Notes under the pieces: generated by a model
Told to the model about the DNA's origin: nothing
Seen by the model: the letters and a program-made list of their open reading frames with translations, nothing else
The model's database searches: none
NCBI GenBank assembly: GCA_000687655.1
Contig: JHWR01000003.1
Location: forward strand, 1-64,000
Direction: 5' to 3'
From: Lachnospiraceae bacterium YSB2008
GTDB lineage: Bacteria > Bacillota > Clostridia > Lachnospirales > Lachnospiraceae
DNA length: 64,000 bases
Position numbers and translations under genes: made by a program
In this document: positions 1-8,824 of the stretch, piece by piece
Position numbering within the stretch: position 1 is the first letter of the stretch
Layout of the letters: each line of letters opens with the position of its first letter

Positions 1-255
1 ATCCACCTCATCTATAATGAATTCATAAACAGCTCTGACATTTGAACCTTTAATGGCAAGCTTCTTAGTAATGAGCTGTTTGTATTTATCAAGTTTACTT
101 GGCTTAGAATGATGCTTAGGTTTACCATCGTATCCGTCATAATACTTTTTGACGGTTCGCCAATCTAGATCATATATCCGAGCCAGCTCAGCAAAGTTAG
201 GCTTAACATTGCTCAATTTAAGTATTTTTAGCTGAGTGATAAGTTTCTGTTCCAT
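1..255 (-). CDS. istA: IS21-family transposase IstA, N-terminal part (runs off window)
   Basis: An 85-codon open frame starts at ATG 255 and continues off the left edge. It is preceded by a GGAGG site at 264-268, eight bases from the start. The visible residues begin MEQKLITQLKILKLSN, followed by a helix-turn-helix-like stretch (FAELARIYDLDWRTVKKYY) and a basic segment. This is how the DNA-binding N-terminus of IS21-family IstA transposases usually looks. The DDE catalytic domain would be off-window. Assignment rests on this short segment plus the matching IS21-type terminus at 327, so the family is likely and the exact group unknown. Confidence 0.72.
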   Translation of the reverse strand, partial: MEQKLITQLKILKLSNVKPNFAELARIYDLDWRTVKKYYDGYDGKPKHHSKPSKLDKYKQLITKKLAIKGSNVRAVYEFIIDEVD

Positions 256-327
256 GGTTTATACCTCCACGGAAAAGGATATCACTCTTAGTGGAAACCT
301 ACATTTTTATTTTCCACTTTTACGACA
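1..327 (-). mobile_element. IS21-like insertion sequence, one end
   Basis: On the minus strand the element appears to begin at 327 with TGTCGTAAAAGTGGAAAA, a TGT-start terminus of the IS21 kind. It is followed by further GTGGAAA/TTTCCAC-type short repeats before the transposase start at 255. The rest of the element, including an expected istB-like ATPase gene and the other end, lies outside the window to the left. The end abuts a fic reading frame that opens immediately beyond it, so the insertion seems to have split that gene. The exact last base is an estimate because the other end and the target duplication cannot be seen. Confidence 0.65.
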
Positions 328-387
328 TTTTTATAGTATCATTTACATCTTTCTTTAAACGAGGTTAGGGATGTCATAAACGGTCAT

Positions 388-1164
388 TTGGTTATAGGAG
401 ATCAGAAGGAGATTCAGGAGGTAAAGAATGCTTACGCAGCTTACGAAAAAATCTCTGAGATTGATCCTTCAAGCGCAAAACAATTGAAAGAGATCCATGG
501 GATAATGACGCATCTGACTGTTGAAGAATCAGGTGTTTTCCGCAAAGGTGATGAGGGAGTATTCTCCGGAGATAAGTGCATATTTGTTGCTCCCCCACCA
601 AACATGGTATCTGAACTTATGAAAGATTTGCTTTCATGGGTGAAAAAATACGAAGGGAAAGTACACCCTCTTATAATGGCGTCGGTATTTCATTATGAGT
701 TTGTGTTTATACATCCATTTGCTGATGGAAACGGGCGTATGGCAAGACTTTGGCATACGGTTTTGCTATATCGTTGGAGAAGTGTATTTGAATATATTCC
801 ATTAGAAAGCCAAATAGAGCGATTTCAGGAACAATATTATGATGCAATTGCCAAGTGTAATACGTCAGGTAATTCCAACATCTTTATTGAATTTATGCTT
901 GATATGATCGACCAGGTTTTAGATGACGTCATATTACAGGTTAATAAAGCAAATGCTGAAACCAGTGAATATGTGAAAAAGATGCTTGATCTGATGGAAT
1001 ATGATATCCCGTACACATCAAATGATATTATGGGCAGACTTGGACTAAAGTCTAAAGAAACACTTCGAAAGAACTATATTAATCCTGCGATTGAATTAGG
1101 AATGATACGTATGACAATACCTGATAAACCTAATAGCAAAAATCAAAGATATGTTAAAGTGTAA
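388..1164 (+). CDS. Fic-domain protein (AMP-transferase type), 5' truncated by the insertion sequence
   Basis: The Fic motif HPFxxGNGRxxR is intact at about residues 109-120 (HPFADGNGRMAR). A C-terminal winged-helix-like region follows, as in many bacterial Fic proteins that transfer AMP from ATP to a target hydroxyl. The listed start is a TTG at 388 with no convincing ribosome site. The frame is open further upstream to about 337 and encodes LSLNEVRDVINGHLVIGDQKE in two adjoining pieces, which matches the region normally following the inhibitory [S/T]xxxE[G/N] helix. That helix and everything before it are missing, and the frame ends at the IS terminus at 327. The gene is therefore most likely a remnant. 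If expressed, its product would lack the N-terminal self-inhibitory helix. Confidence 0.8.
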   Translation: MVIGDQKEIQEVKNAYAAYEKISEIDPSSAKQLKEIHGIMTHLTVEESGVFRKGDEGVFSGDKCIFVAPPPNMVSELMKDLLSWVKKYEGKVHPLIMASVFHYEFVFIHPFADGNGRMARLWHTVLLYRWRSVFEYIPLESQIERFQEQYYDAIAKCNTSGNSNIFIEFMLDMIDQVLDDVILQVNKANAETSEYVKKMLDLMEYDIPYTSNDIMGRLGLKSKETLRKNYINPAIELGMIRMTIPDKPNSKNQRYVKV

Positions 1165-1218
1165 GATTTTGTACCGGAAGATAATCGCATCATCCCGGCA
1201 TTTTCATCACCATGTTTA

Positions 1219-1926
1219 TCATCTGACCATAATCTCATTTAGACACTTATTCCAGGCACGAAAAATTGTTTCGTGCCCTTCTTTTGTTGGATGTGAGCCA
1301 TCAAGCGTCTCGTAATATAATCCCAGTTTACTGACATCCGCTAAATAACAGCAATTATTATAACTCAATTGTCTTATAACATTATTATAGCTTTCTAAAG
1401 AATACCCTGCGAATTCTTCAGGATAAACCCAATCCTCTTTTCCCCTCATCTTAGATCTCATTAATGTACCGCATATTATCATGGATTGAGGATACTTCTT
1501 GGTAAGTGATTTCAATAAATAATCATAGGCAATCTCGAAACAGCCCCATTCATTTTGGGGAGCACAATCTGCTCTAGTTACCGGAATTCCATTTCCAAAA
1601 TCATTAGTTCCAATGTATATCAGAATGATATTTGGAATATAGTTACCCTTTTTAAGATTATTCAAGCGTATTTCAGAGGTAGCACTCGGAAAATCTGCTC
1701 CTGTAACCCGACTGCCGGAGTATGAATCATTGACACAGAGGTAGGCATTTAATGATTGATTTACCTTAGCCCACCACGTGTCATACACACTACTTAATCC
1801 GTTAACGCTCTGCAAATATTCATCATAAAACACTGCATATCCTTCAGGATTGAATCCTTTGAAAGTACTGACTGAATCACCAAGTATTGAGACGAGGGGT
1901 CTGTTTAAATATGTTTGTGAACTCAT
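1219..1926 (-). CDS. SGNH/GDSL-family hydrolase
   Basis: The 235-residue protein carries the four SGNH blocks in order: GDSVST near residue 17 (nucleophile Ser), a Gly-containing block NDSYSGSRVTG, GTNDFG (Asn block), and DGSHPTKEGH near the C-terminus (catalytic Asp and His). Members are esterases or acetyl-hydrolases acting on lipids or carbohydrate O-acyl groups; the substrate cannot be read here. No signal peptide is seen, so it is probably cytoplasmic. ATG at 1926 follows AAAGGGAA with good spacing. Two short segments of this gene reappear between it and the next gene (see the repeat at 1961-2024). Confidence 0.85.
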   Translation of the reverse strand: MSSQTYLNRPLVSILGDSVSTFKGFNPEGYAVFYDEYLQSVNGLSSVYDTWWAKVNQSLNAYLCVNDSYSGSRVTGADFPSATSEIRLNNLKKGNYIPNIILIYIGTNDFGNGIPVTRADCAPQNEWGCFEIAYDYLLKSLTKKYPQSMIICGTLMRSKMRGKEDWVYPEEFAGYSLESYNNVIRQLSYNNCCYLADVSKLGLYYETLDGSHPTKEGHETIFRAWNKCLNEIMVR

Positions 1927-1960
1927 AACAATTCCCTTTCTTTGGAGAAAGTGTATTTCC

Positions 1961-2024
1961 CTAAAGAATACCCTGCGAATTCTTCAGGATAAACCCAATC
2001 TCCTTATTCCAGGCATGAAAAATT
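1961..2024. repeat. Mosaic duplication of two SGNH-gene fragments
   Basis: Bases 1961-2000 are an exact 40-base copy of 1395-1434 inside the SGNH hydrolase gene. Bases 2003-2024 match 1246-1267 at the end of the same gene with one difference. In the copy the two pieces are adjacent and in the opposite order to the gene. The second piece covers the last codons and stop of the PARG-like gene, so that gene's present C-terminus was probably shaped by the rearrangement. Confidence 0.85.
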
Positions 2025-2888
2025 CCTGTAAAACTCCCGGAAATTATACTGATTCTCCGTCCTGTCAAGTACAGCAAAATCAATTCTTCTGAACAGGTCT
2101 TTCTCAACATACCCGTTATAATTGATTTCTTTAAGCGCCTTATAAAACAAATCCGAAATTACACGTGCATCATTTCCAAATGCACCGCATCCCCAAGCTC
2201 CGAGCACAAGGTTTTTATATCCTAGATATGCAACACACTTCAACATGTCCATGATTCGGTTATATACCATAGTTTCATATTCTTCTTCACTCATTCCTTC
2301 TTTACCAAACGACACCATAGGCGCTGCAAAGGTAAGCACCGACACAATAACTGTGTCATCCAAATACTCCCCGTTCTCATCTCTTATAATCTCAACTTGT
2401 GGAGTAATCATCAACGCATCAGATCCCATATATGTATGCAGGCTCTCATTATATTCATAGTATTTATCAGCTGCCCAGCTCTCCAGAGAAAGAAGAAGAG
2501 AACTTTTACGGCAAAGGTCTTCTTCCTGAGCCCTTGCACCATTTCTGACACCACCACCCGGATGAACCGGATTCGCAAGATTAAGAACAAGAATGCCCTG
2601 ACCGTCCTTCGCATAAAAGCCATCAGATACAGCCCTCTTCCTTGCAAGTGTAAATGAATCTATATTCTCACAGCCATGTATACAACTTCTGCCCATCACA
2701 AACGTAGGATTAAAATCACTAATATTCGCGTTCCTTTTTACATCCTCAGGCAAATAAACCTGAATCTCTCTCATCTCTTCCCTTGAAAGCTTCAAATGTA
2801 TTCTTTTTCCATTCTTCTCATACCAGCCTTGCTCAAGTATCCGCAGGGTATCATGAAGCATGTTGATGTCTGCCATTCTATCTCTCAT
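2004..2888 (-). CDS. TIGR02452-family / microbial PARG-like macrodomain protein
   Basis: The 294-residue protein has the PARG-type signature GGGVRNGARAQEE (GGG-X6-QEE) in the middle. It also has flanking features of the bacterial TIGR02452 group: NPTFVMGRSC, LNLANPVHPGGG and LVLGAWGCGAFGND. Family members have a macrodomain fold and the QEE motif is the catalytic signature of poly(ADP-ribose) glycohydrolases, so removal of ADP-ribose from proteins or nucleic acids is the likely activity. ATG 2888 has AGGAAGGG upstream. The last residues (about FREFYRNFSCLE) are encoded partly by a sequence shared with the neighbouring SGNH gene in another frame, so the natural C-terminus may have been lost or altered. 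Confidence 0.85.
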   Translation of the reverse strand: MRDRMADINMLHDTLRILEQGWYEKNGKRIHLKLSREEMREIQVYLPEDVKRNANISDFNPTFVMGRSCIHGCENIDSFTLARKRAVSDGFYAKDGQGILVLNLANPVHPGGGVRNGARAQEEDLCRKSSLLLSLESWAADKYYEYNESLHTYMGSDALMITPQVEIIRDENGEYLDDTVIVSVLTFAAPMVSFGKEGMSEEEYETMVYNRIMDMLKCVAYLGYKNLVLGAWGCGAFGNDARVISDLFYKALKEINYNGYVEKDLFRRIDFAVLDRTENQYNFREFYRNFSCLE

Positions 2889-2959
2889 TTATTATTCCCT
2901 TCCTAGGCATGTATCATATACGAAAGTGGTAGCCTTGTTTTACACTACAGTACCATAAA

Positions 2960-3109
2960 TTATAATGCCTGCGGCCGAAAGCAACTCTTAAAGTTTTCTT
3001 TATATAGTCCGCAGGCATATCCACACTCAGGACAAACATCATAGCTATTACCTATTACTCTAATACATCCCAAGCAGATTCTATTATTTGAGTTGTCGCC
3101 ACTGTACAT
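2960..3109 (-). CDS. Small zinc-ribbon protein (49 aa)
   Basis: A 49-codon frame starts at ATG 3109 and ends with TAA at 2960. A strong GAGGGGG ribosome site lies just upstream. The product contains CLGC near residue 12 and CPECGYACG near residue 26, a CxxC...CxxC zinc-ribbon arrangement, in a short otherwise polar protein. Similar ribbons occur at the N-terminus of some Clostridia Ser/Thr kinases, so this could be a stand-alone ribbon or the remnant of a larger gene. The frame, the ribosome site and the four cysteines are seen directly; function is unknown. Confidence 0.6.
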   Translation of the reverse strand: MYSGDNSNNRICLGCIRVIGNSYDVCPECGYACGLYKENFKSCFRPQAL

Positions 3110-3439
3110 TTATGTTCCCCCTCAATTCATCAATGATGTAATAATTAAATAATTACTCCATACAAAATTAGTCTACTTATGAATATTATATCACAGTTTA
3201 ATACTCACTTGAATACTCGAGCAGTAAATAAGCAACTAGGCGTCACTAATAAGCAACCAGCTCAAGCATGATACGTTTACATACAGTTAAATAACCTCTT
3301 TGTGATTCTTATAGCTCTGGATTTAGGTGATAACATAGAGTTATTGGTGCCTGATCAGACAAAAAGACCCAGCTATTATTTGGAAAAGTCTGAAAATATA
3401 ACGAAACGAGTCATTTACTTTTATATACATAAACAACGA

Positions 3440-3481
3440 AAAAGAAACCCAATGCTCAATAAACGAACCTGGGTTTTCTTT
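3440..3481 (-). terminator. Terminator after the effector/immunity operon
   Basis: AAAGAAACCCA and TGGGTTTTCTTT form a stem around an 18-base loop. On the minus strand the stem is followed by CTTTTTCG. It sits 26 bases past the stop of the lipoprotein gene and is the likely end of the 10996-to-3507 transcript. The rest of 3110-3439 is AT-rich and I see no gene in it. Confidence 0.6.
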
Positions 3482-3506
3482 CCCTCGTAAATACGAATAA
3501 TTAACA

Positions 3507-4013
3507 CTACATAATAAATAAATAGTATGAATTCTGCGAATCTTTAGCCAGAAATATCATTGTATCATTTTTTGACTTAGTATCTCCGTTAATGTTACTT
3601 TTGAAGTAAACCTTTTCAACTGACATTTCTCTTAACTCATTACAAATATCATTCCTAAACTGTGGCATCGAAACCGTTGATGGTTCAACTCCCTCTCCAC
3701 AGATTTTAGTTATTTCACTAATAAAGTCTTCTTTTTTACTGTTGTCTAACGATAACTTTATGAAATGCCACTTGTTATTTTGAATCACACCCTCTGCATC
3801 AGTCAAATAATCTCGAATTGTGATTCCCATAACATTTTCTACATACTCTATAACTTCTTCGTAATTCATTTTTGTATCATCCCCATCTTCATCTTCTTTA
3901 AAAACAGTAGTGTTTGTGTCTACATCAACCGATTGCTCCTTTGCACAAGAGGAGAATACTACTCCTGCAATTATAAACAATAATACTATTCTTGCAATTA
4001 TTTGTTTGGACAT
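3507..4013 (-). CDS. Lipoprotein, candidate immunity protein for the RHS effector
   Basis: The start is ATG 4013, which has GGAGG at correct spacing; a TTG 12 bases upstream has none. The 168-residue protein opens with a basic n-region and hydrophobic stretch (IIARIVLLFIIAGVVFSSC) ending in a lipobox-like FSSC. It should be anchored outside the membrane. The rest is acidic, with no domain I recognise. The gene overlaps the 3' end of the RHS gene by 16 bases, so the two are translationally coupled. A small protein directly after a polymorphic toxin is the usual place for its immunity protein. An externally anchored immunity protein would fit protection against a toxin delivered from sister cells. 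Function is inferred from position only. Confidence 0.6.
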   Translation of the reverse strand: MSKQIIARIVLLFIIAGVVFSSCAKEQSVDVDTNTTVFKEDEDGDDTKMNYEEVIEYVENVMGITIRDYLTDAEGVIQNNKWHFIKLSLDNSKKEDFISEITKICGEGVEPSTVSMPQFRNDICNELREMSVEKVYFKSNINGDTKSKNDTMIFLAKDSQNSYYLFIM

Positions 4014-7000
4014 CTTTTCCTCCAATTATTAAGACGATCTACCATATTTTCAAGAGTCATAGATATCGTGCCAACACTTGTTACAGTTGTATGACCATCT
4101 CTTTGCTGATATATATGCCAGCCTTCTGGATCAGTTCTATCATTCCCATAATAATTAGACCACCAATTAAAATCATGTTCATACTGTCTTCCATCTCTCG
4201 ATATGTACGAACCGTCGCCTTGTCTCATAGAAACAAATCCGTCACTGGCTATTACCGGAGCACCCTCTACTTTCCTACTGAAATTAGCTGCTGGATTCTC
4301 AATCGGATTATCAATATGACCTGAATTACATCCGTACAAAACAAGTTGATCCATTTTCTTGTTTTCCAGCCTAGCAATATCTTCTGCAGTAAATCTATCA
4401 TTACTACTATTATATGCTAATGACTGAGGGTCTGCGTGAGTGTTAATAACAACTGTATCTATATCTACAGTATGCCCATCTACAGTTCCCATGCTATTCC
4501 ACCCATCAGTAAGCTCCTGATTATTGCTAACAGGAACCAAATGTACTTCATCAATACTACAATTATATTGTTTAGCTAAGACTTCTCTATCTGCTTTTGC
4601 CTCATCCTCCCATTCAGGAAGATAAAAATAGTAACAATCATTTCCGGAAGGATCCATATATATCATCGGATTATTATAACAATATGTATATAGATTTATA
4701 CTACTTGAAACTGTTTTATGAATAAACCTTTCATCGTCCTTCTGTAAAAACCTTCCCAATTCAGGTGCATACTCTCTTGCATTAGTATGTAAGCTTTTTT
4801 GCCTATTATCAATTAAGAGCCCTATAAACCCAAATGGCTGAATAGCACTTTCGCCTGATAGATTATTTCCAAATTCATCATAATAATTGCTTTCTTTTAG
4901 ATCTCCATTATTTGATAAATAATTGATAACACTTCCATGACCATTGCAATGGTAATAACTATTACCCTCTTTGTATATTTCAGCAGTTAATGCACCATCG
5001 TATACGTAGTCTTTTAAGCCAAATTCTTTTTCGATACCCATTAAGCCATTATACTCTTTTATTGGATTATAGATATATTTTGTCAAACCAGTTTCTGTTT
5101 GTTTTTCCTTACGTAATCCCAATCCGTCATATATATATTTGATCGAATCGCCATCTTCAAAAGACACCTCCGCAAGCTTTCCATCCGAACCATATCGATA
5201 GTGTTGCTCACCTTCTTTGCCTGTTCTAGAAATCATTCTACCATCGTTGTCGTAATTCCAAACAACTCTTTCATTTGTTTCTGTGCCTTTAATATCCTGA
5301 AGTATCAGCTGATTAAGCTTATTATACTCATATTCAATATTAAGACCGTCCATTTCACAGGATACTCTGTTTCCAAATGGATCATAACCATACTTTCTTA
5401 CATATTTACCATTTTCTTTTACCCCTGTTATCCTTCCATCAGAATCATAATCATATACTACGTTTATCATTTCTTGCTTTCTTGGATATTCCATTGAGTA
5501 TCCAGCAACATTTCCAACCTTGTCGTAGGAAACTTCCTCGCTTGATATTATGCCAAGATTATCATAATAAGTAGTTTTTTCAAGTTTATTATCATTTCTA
5601 TATTCATATGTAATTCTACTATTATTCCCTATTCTTTTATCTAATAATCTTCCGCGAGAATCATAAGTATAGTCTATGTTTATATCCGCGCCGTCTATAG
5701 ATGAAAGCTGTCCTTTGTCATTATAATGATAAGCAACTCTATTACCATCAGGATATATAATTGATTTATTTCGTCCAAAACTATCCCATTCATATTTAAG
5801 CTCTTTACCTGCGTAATCTTTGAATGAAATCATTTTCCCACTATCATCATACTGAATAAATGAACGACCATTCCAGTCTTCATATTGAATCATCTGATTG
5901 TAATCATCATAAGAAAAATGAACAGTCCTTCCATCTCCATAAATGATATTTGATACAAGATTATAGGTCTCATATTCATATTGTTTCTTATCTCCATTAG
6001 CGTCAACATGGAGGACTAATCTTCCAGACTTGTCATACGCATATTCATTTGTATTCCCATTTGCATCAATTAATCTTGATATATCACCTCTTAGATTTCG
6101 TATAATCTCTGTTTTACGTTCCTCCATGCCTGATGCTGACTGTACTATCCCAATAATATTATCCATGGAATCATACTTATAACTGGTTATAAGATTGGAT
6201 GGAGAAACAACTCTTTCCAACATTCCTTTTTTATCATAAGAATATTCCGTTCTGTTCCCATTCCCATCAATTCTGGCATTAACCTTATTGAGCGCTCCAT
6301 ACTCATAACCCACCATCCTGCCGTTAGAATCATACATTTTGGTGATTCGATTTAATTTATCATATTCATACTTTATCGAATAGTCTTCTTCCTTCTTCTC
6401 AATAATATTACCTGCTGCATCATAGAAGAATTGTAGCGATTTACCAGATGGATATTCCACCTTTTCTAGCTTTCCGTTTGGATAATATGAGTATTTAGTC
6501 TCCCTACCATCGCCTTCAGTGATGTTTTCAAGTCTTCTTCTATTATCATATTTAAAATGACGTTCATTTCCATTTTTATCTACACGAAGAACGCACTGAC
6601 CTGCCTTATCATATTCATACTTACACTCTTTTCCATTAGAATAAGTAAGCATTATAATATTTCCTGTGTCATCTCTATCTACTTTCTTTATTACGCCATT
6701 TTCTATTACTTCTGATACTCTTCCACAAATATCATAGGTGTATTCATAAGAGGAAATACCATTTTCTTTATAGATAACATTTCCCAAATCATTATATTTT
6801 ATTATAGTCTTTCTTCCTTCAGGATCGACACTTTGAATTAATCTATTAAACCCATCATATTGGTTTTCTACCTTACCTCCATTTGGAAGTGCTATCTCGG
6901 TAATATTGTACATACTATCGTACTTATACTCTGTGGAATTACCCGCCTTATCTATATGTTTTTTAACTAAACCACACTCATTGTATTGCCAGCTTTCCAC

Positions 7001-8794
7001 ACCACCATCGAAATCTACAGCCCTCACTCTATTACCAAGTTTATCATACTGAATCTGTCTCACATATCCGGCAGGATTCTGAATCTCTATAACTCTATCC
7101 TTCAAATCATATTTGTAAATTGTTGTATTATTATTTGGATCTGACTCTTCTATCATACGACCCGCTTCATCATATTTGTAAGTCCAACTATTACCACATT
7201 CATCAGTTTTCTTTTTTAATCTTCCGTATTCATTATATTCATATTCTTCTGTACTTCCATCTGGATTAGTTACTTTAGTCACCTTTCTATTCTCATACTC
7301 AAAATATGTTACATTACCCAATTCATCCGTGTAACTAATCATATCTCCATCTTCATTATAGTTTTTAAATATTACTTCCCCATTTTTCCCTTTTATAGAG
7401 ACTGGAAGGTTATCCATATCATATGTGAGTTCTATCCTCTTCCCAAGAGGGTCAATATATGCCGTCAAATTACCACGATCATCATATTCTCTTCTATATT
7501 CAGCACCCACTTCATTTCTAAATAGAATTCTTCTTCTATTATCATTATATTCGTATGATTCTATACCTTTTTCCGTAATAATCTCGGTAGACAGTTTTTT
7601 TTCATTATGCCTATATACAGTCTTTAAGCCATTTCGTTCAATTACCTCTACTTCATTATCTTTATATGTATAGACTAAGGAAGCACCATCTGCCATAGTC
7701 TGTTTAGTTACTCTATCTAAAGAATCATATTCATTTATTATTGTAGTATAACCCAGTGCATTTATTGTTTTTATTAATCTTCCTTCTGAATCATACTCAT
7801 AATTTACTTCTGCTCCATCAACTCCAACTACTTTTGTAAGCAGCATACCATTATAATAAAACTCTACTTTCCTTCCAAAATTATCTTCAACTCTATTTAC
7901 ATGATCTACTTCATCATAATTAAGAGTGATACTACGACCAGTATTATCAAAAGCCTTTTTCAATCTATCATTTTCGTAAGTAAAGTCTAGTTTTCCACCA
8001 TTAGAAGCTACAATTGAAAATAGTTTTTTATGAGAATCAAAGAAATATGTTTCACCATCAGTAATATGACATACATATCCTTCTCCCTTAACAATATAAT
8101 CTAATGTGCCGGCATGGCTATAAAATATCTCATCATCTCCCTTGACAAATCTTTCTCTCCATTTATCGCCCAAACACAAATCTAAAGTATCTCCATCTCC
8201 CTCTAAAGATACTTCATAAGTATGTGACCATCCTATGCCAAGAATACCGTTTGTCCTAAACATAGCGTTGTAATGTCTTTCGAAGCCAAGGTTAAGAAGT
8301 CCCGAAAACATTATATCTGTTACTGATTCAACATAATTCCCTGTAACAGTATTGACCGGGTCACCGGCATAATCGCTATTTCCATCACCAGAACCTCCCG
8401 GTAATATCCCTACCTCTTGGAGCCATCCTATCACCTTACTAATAAGATTTCCTAAAATTGCCAATAAAGAACCCCATAGTCCACTCTCTTCTGCTTTTTC
8501 AATTCCATTAATCCCCTGGAGTTCTCTATAAGCCTTTTTCTCTGCCTCTTCATAAATGCTTACAATATCCGAAAGCGCACTTGATAATGTCTTTAAGTTA
8601 ATCGACTCTCCTGAAAGACGATCTTTTATACTATTCATCCTATTCTGCAATGCCGCATTAAAAGCACCTGATCTTGAGAAAGTCGAAATAATACGATTAG
8701 CTTCAGACACTAAATCTTCTACAGTCCCTGAACAATTTGATAAACTTCTAATATCTCTTTTTACCTGATTGATATCTAATTCCGTTTTGCTCAT
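3998..8794 (-). CDS. RHS/YD-repeat T7SS effector with C-terminal His/Cys protease-like toxin domain
   Basis: A 1598-residue protein. Residues 1-130 are helical, without a signal peptide, and resemble WXG100/LXG-type targeting domains. From about 160 to 1330 there are dozens of YD/RHS repeats (GxxxxYxYDxxGRL-type) that build a hollow shell. The RHS core closes with REYAPELGRF...NLYTYCYNNPMIYMDPSG at about 1330-1386. The last 212 residues differ from the core: VVINTHADP (His about 1453) and LVLYGCNSG (Cys about 1489) form a His...Cys pair with the spacing and context of clan CD (caspase/gingipain/CHAT-like) peptidases. It lies directly after five WXG100 genes and a helper, and overlaps the candidate immunity gene. 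RHS and effector roles are well supported; the peptidase activity is inference. Confidence 0.85.
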   Translation of the reverse strand: MSKTELDINQVKRDIRSLSNCSGTVEDLVSEANRIISTFSRSGAFNAALQNRMNSIKDRLSGESINLKTLSSALSDIVSIYEEAEKKAYRELQGINGIEKAEESGLWGSLLAILGNLISKVIGWLQEVGILPGGSGDGNSDYAGDPVNTVTGNYVESVTDIMFSGLLNLGFERHYNAMFRTNGILGIGWSHTYEVSLEGDGDTLDLCLGDKWRERFVKGDDEIFYSHAGTLDYIVKGEGYVCHITDGETYFFDSHKKLFSIVASNGGKLDFTYENDRLKKAFDNTGRSITLNYDEVDHVNRVEDNFGRKVEFYYNGMLLTKVVGVDGAEVNYEYDSEGRLIKTINALGYTTIINEYDSLDRVTKQTMADGASLVYTYKDNEVEVIERNGLKTVYRHNEKKLSTEIITEKGIESYEYNDNRRRILFRNEVGAEYRREYDDRGNLTAYIDPLGKRIELTYDMDNLPVSIKGKNGEVIFKNYNEDGDMISYTDELGNVTYFEYENRKVTKVTNPDGSTEEYEYNEYGRLKKKTDECGNSWTYKYDEAGRMIEESDPNNNTTIYKYDLKDRVIEIQNPAGYVRQIQYDKLGNRVRAVDFDGGVESWQYNECGLVKKHIDKAGNSTEYKYDSMYNITEIALPNGGKVENQYDGFNRLIQSVDPEGRKTIIKYNDLGNVIYKENGISSYEYTYDICGRVSEVIENGVIKKVDRDDTGNIIMLTYSNGKECKYEYDKAGQCVLRVDKNGNERHFKYDNRRRLENITEGDGRETKYSYYPNGKLEKVEYPSGKSLQFFYDAAGNIIEKKEEDYSIKYEYDKLNRITKMYDSNGRMVGYEYGALNKVNARIDGNGNRTEYSYDKKGMLERVVSPSNLITSYKYDSMDNIIGIVQSASGMEERKTEIIRNLRGDISRLIDANGNTNEYAYDKSGRLVLHVDANGDKKQYEYETYNLVSNIIYGDGRTVHFSYDDYNQMIQYEDWNGRSFIQYDDSGKMISFKDYAGKELKYEWDSFGRNKSIIYPDGNRVAYHYNDKGQLSSIDGADINIDYTYDSRGRLLDKRIGNNSRITYEYRNDNKLEKTTYYDNLGIISSEEVSYDKVGNVAGYSMEYPRKQEMINVVYDYDSDGRITGVKENGKYVRKYGYDPFGNRVSCEMDGLNIEYEYNKLNQLILQDIKGTETNERVVWNYDNDGRMISRTGKEGEQHYRYGSDGKLAEVSFEDGDSIKYIYDGLGLRKEKQTETGLTKYIYNPIKEYNGLMGIEKEFGLKDYVYDGALTAEIYKEGNSYYHCNGHGSVINYLSNNGDLKESNYYDEFGNNLSGESAIQPFGFIGLLIDNRQKSLHTNAREYAPELGRFLQKDDERFIHKTVSSSINLYTYCYNNPMIYMDPSGNDCYYFYLPEWEDEAKADREVLAKQYNCSIDEVHLVPVSNNQELTDGWNSMGTVDGHTVDIDTVVINTHADPQSLAYNSSNDRFTAEDIARLENKKMDQLVLYGCNSGHIDNPIENPAANFSRKVEGAPVIASDGFVSMRQGDGSYISRDGRQYEHDFNWWSNYYGNDRTDPEGWHIYQQRDGHTTVTSVGTISMTLENMVDRLNNWRKRCPNK

Positions 8795-8824
8795 TTTTTA
8801 CCCCTTTCGCAATATATATCTATG

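Noticed and set aside
3302-3490. 62-codon plus-strand frame
   Set aside because: It has no ribosome site, composition is low-complexity, and it crosses the terminator stem at 3440-3481.
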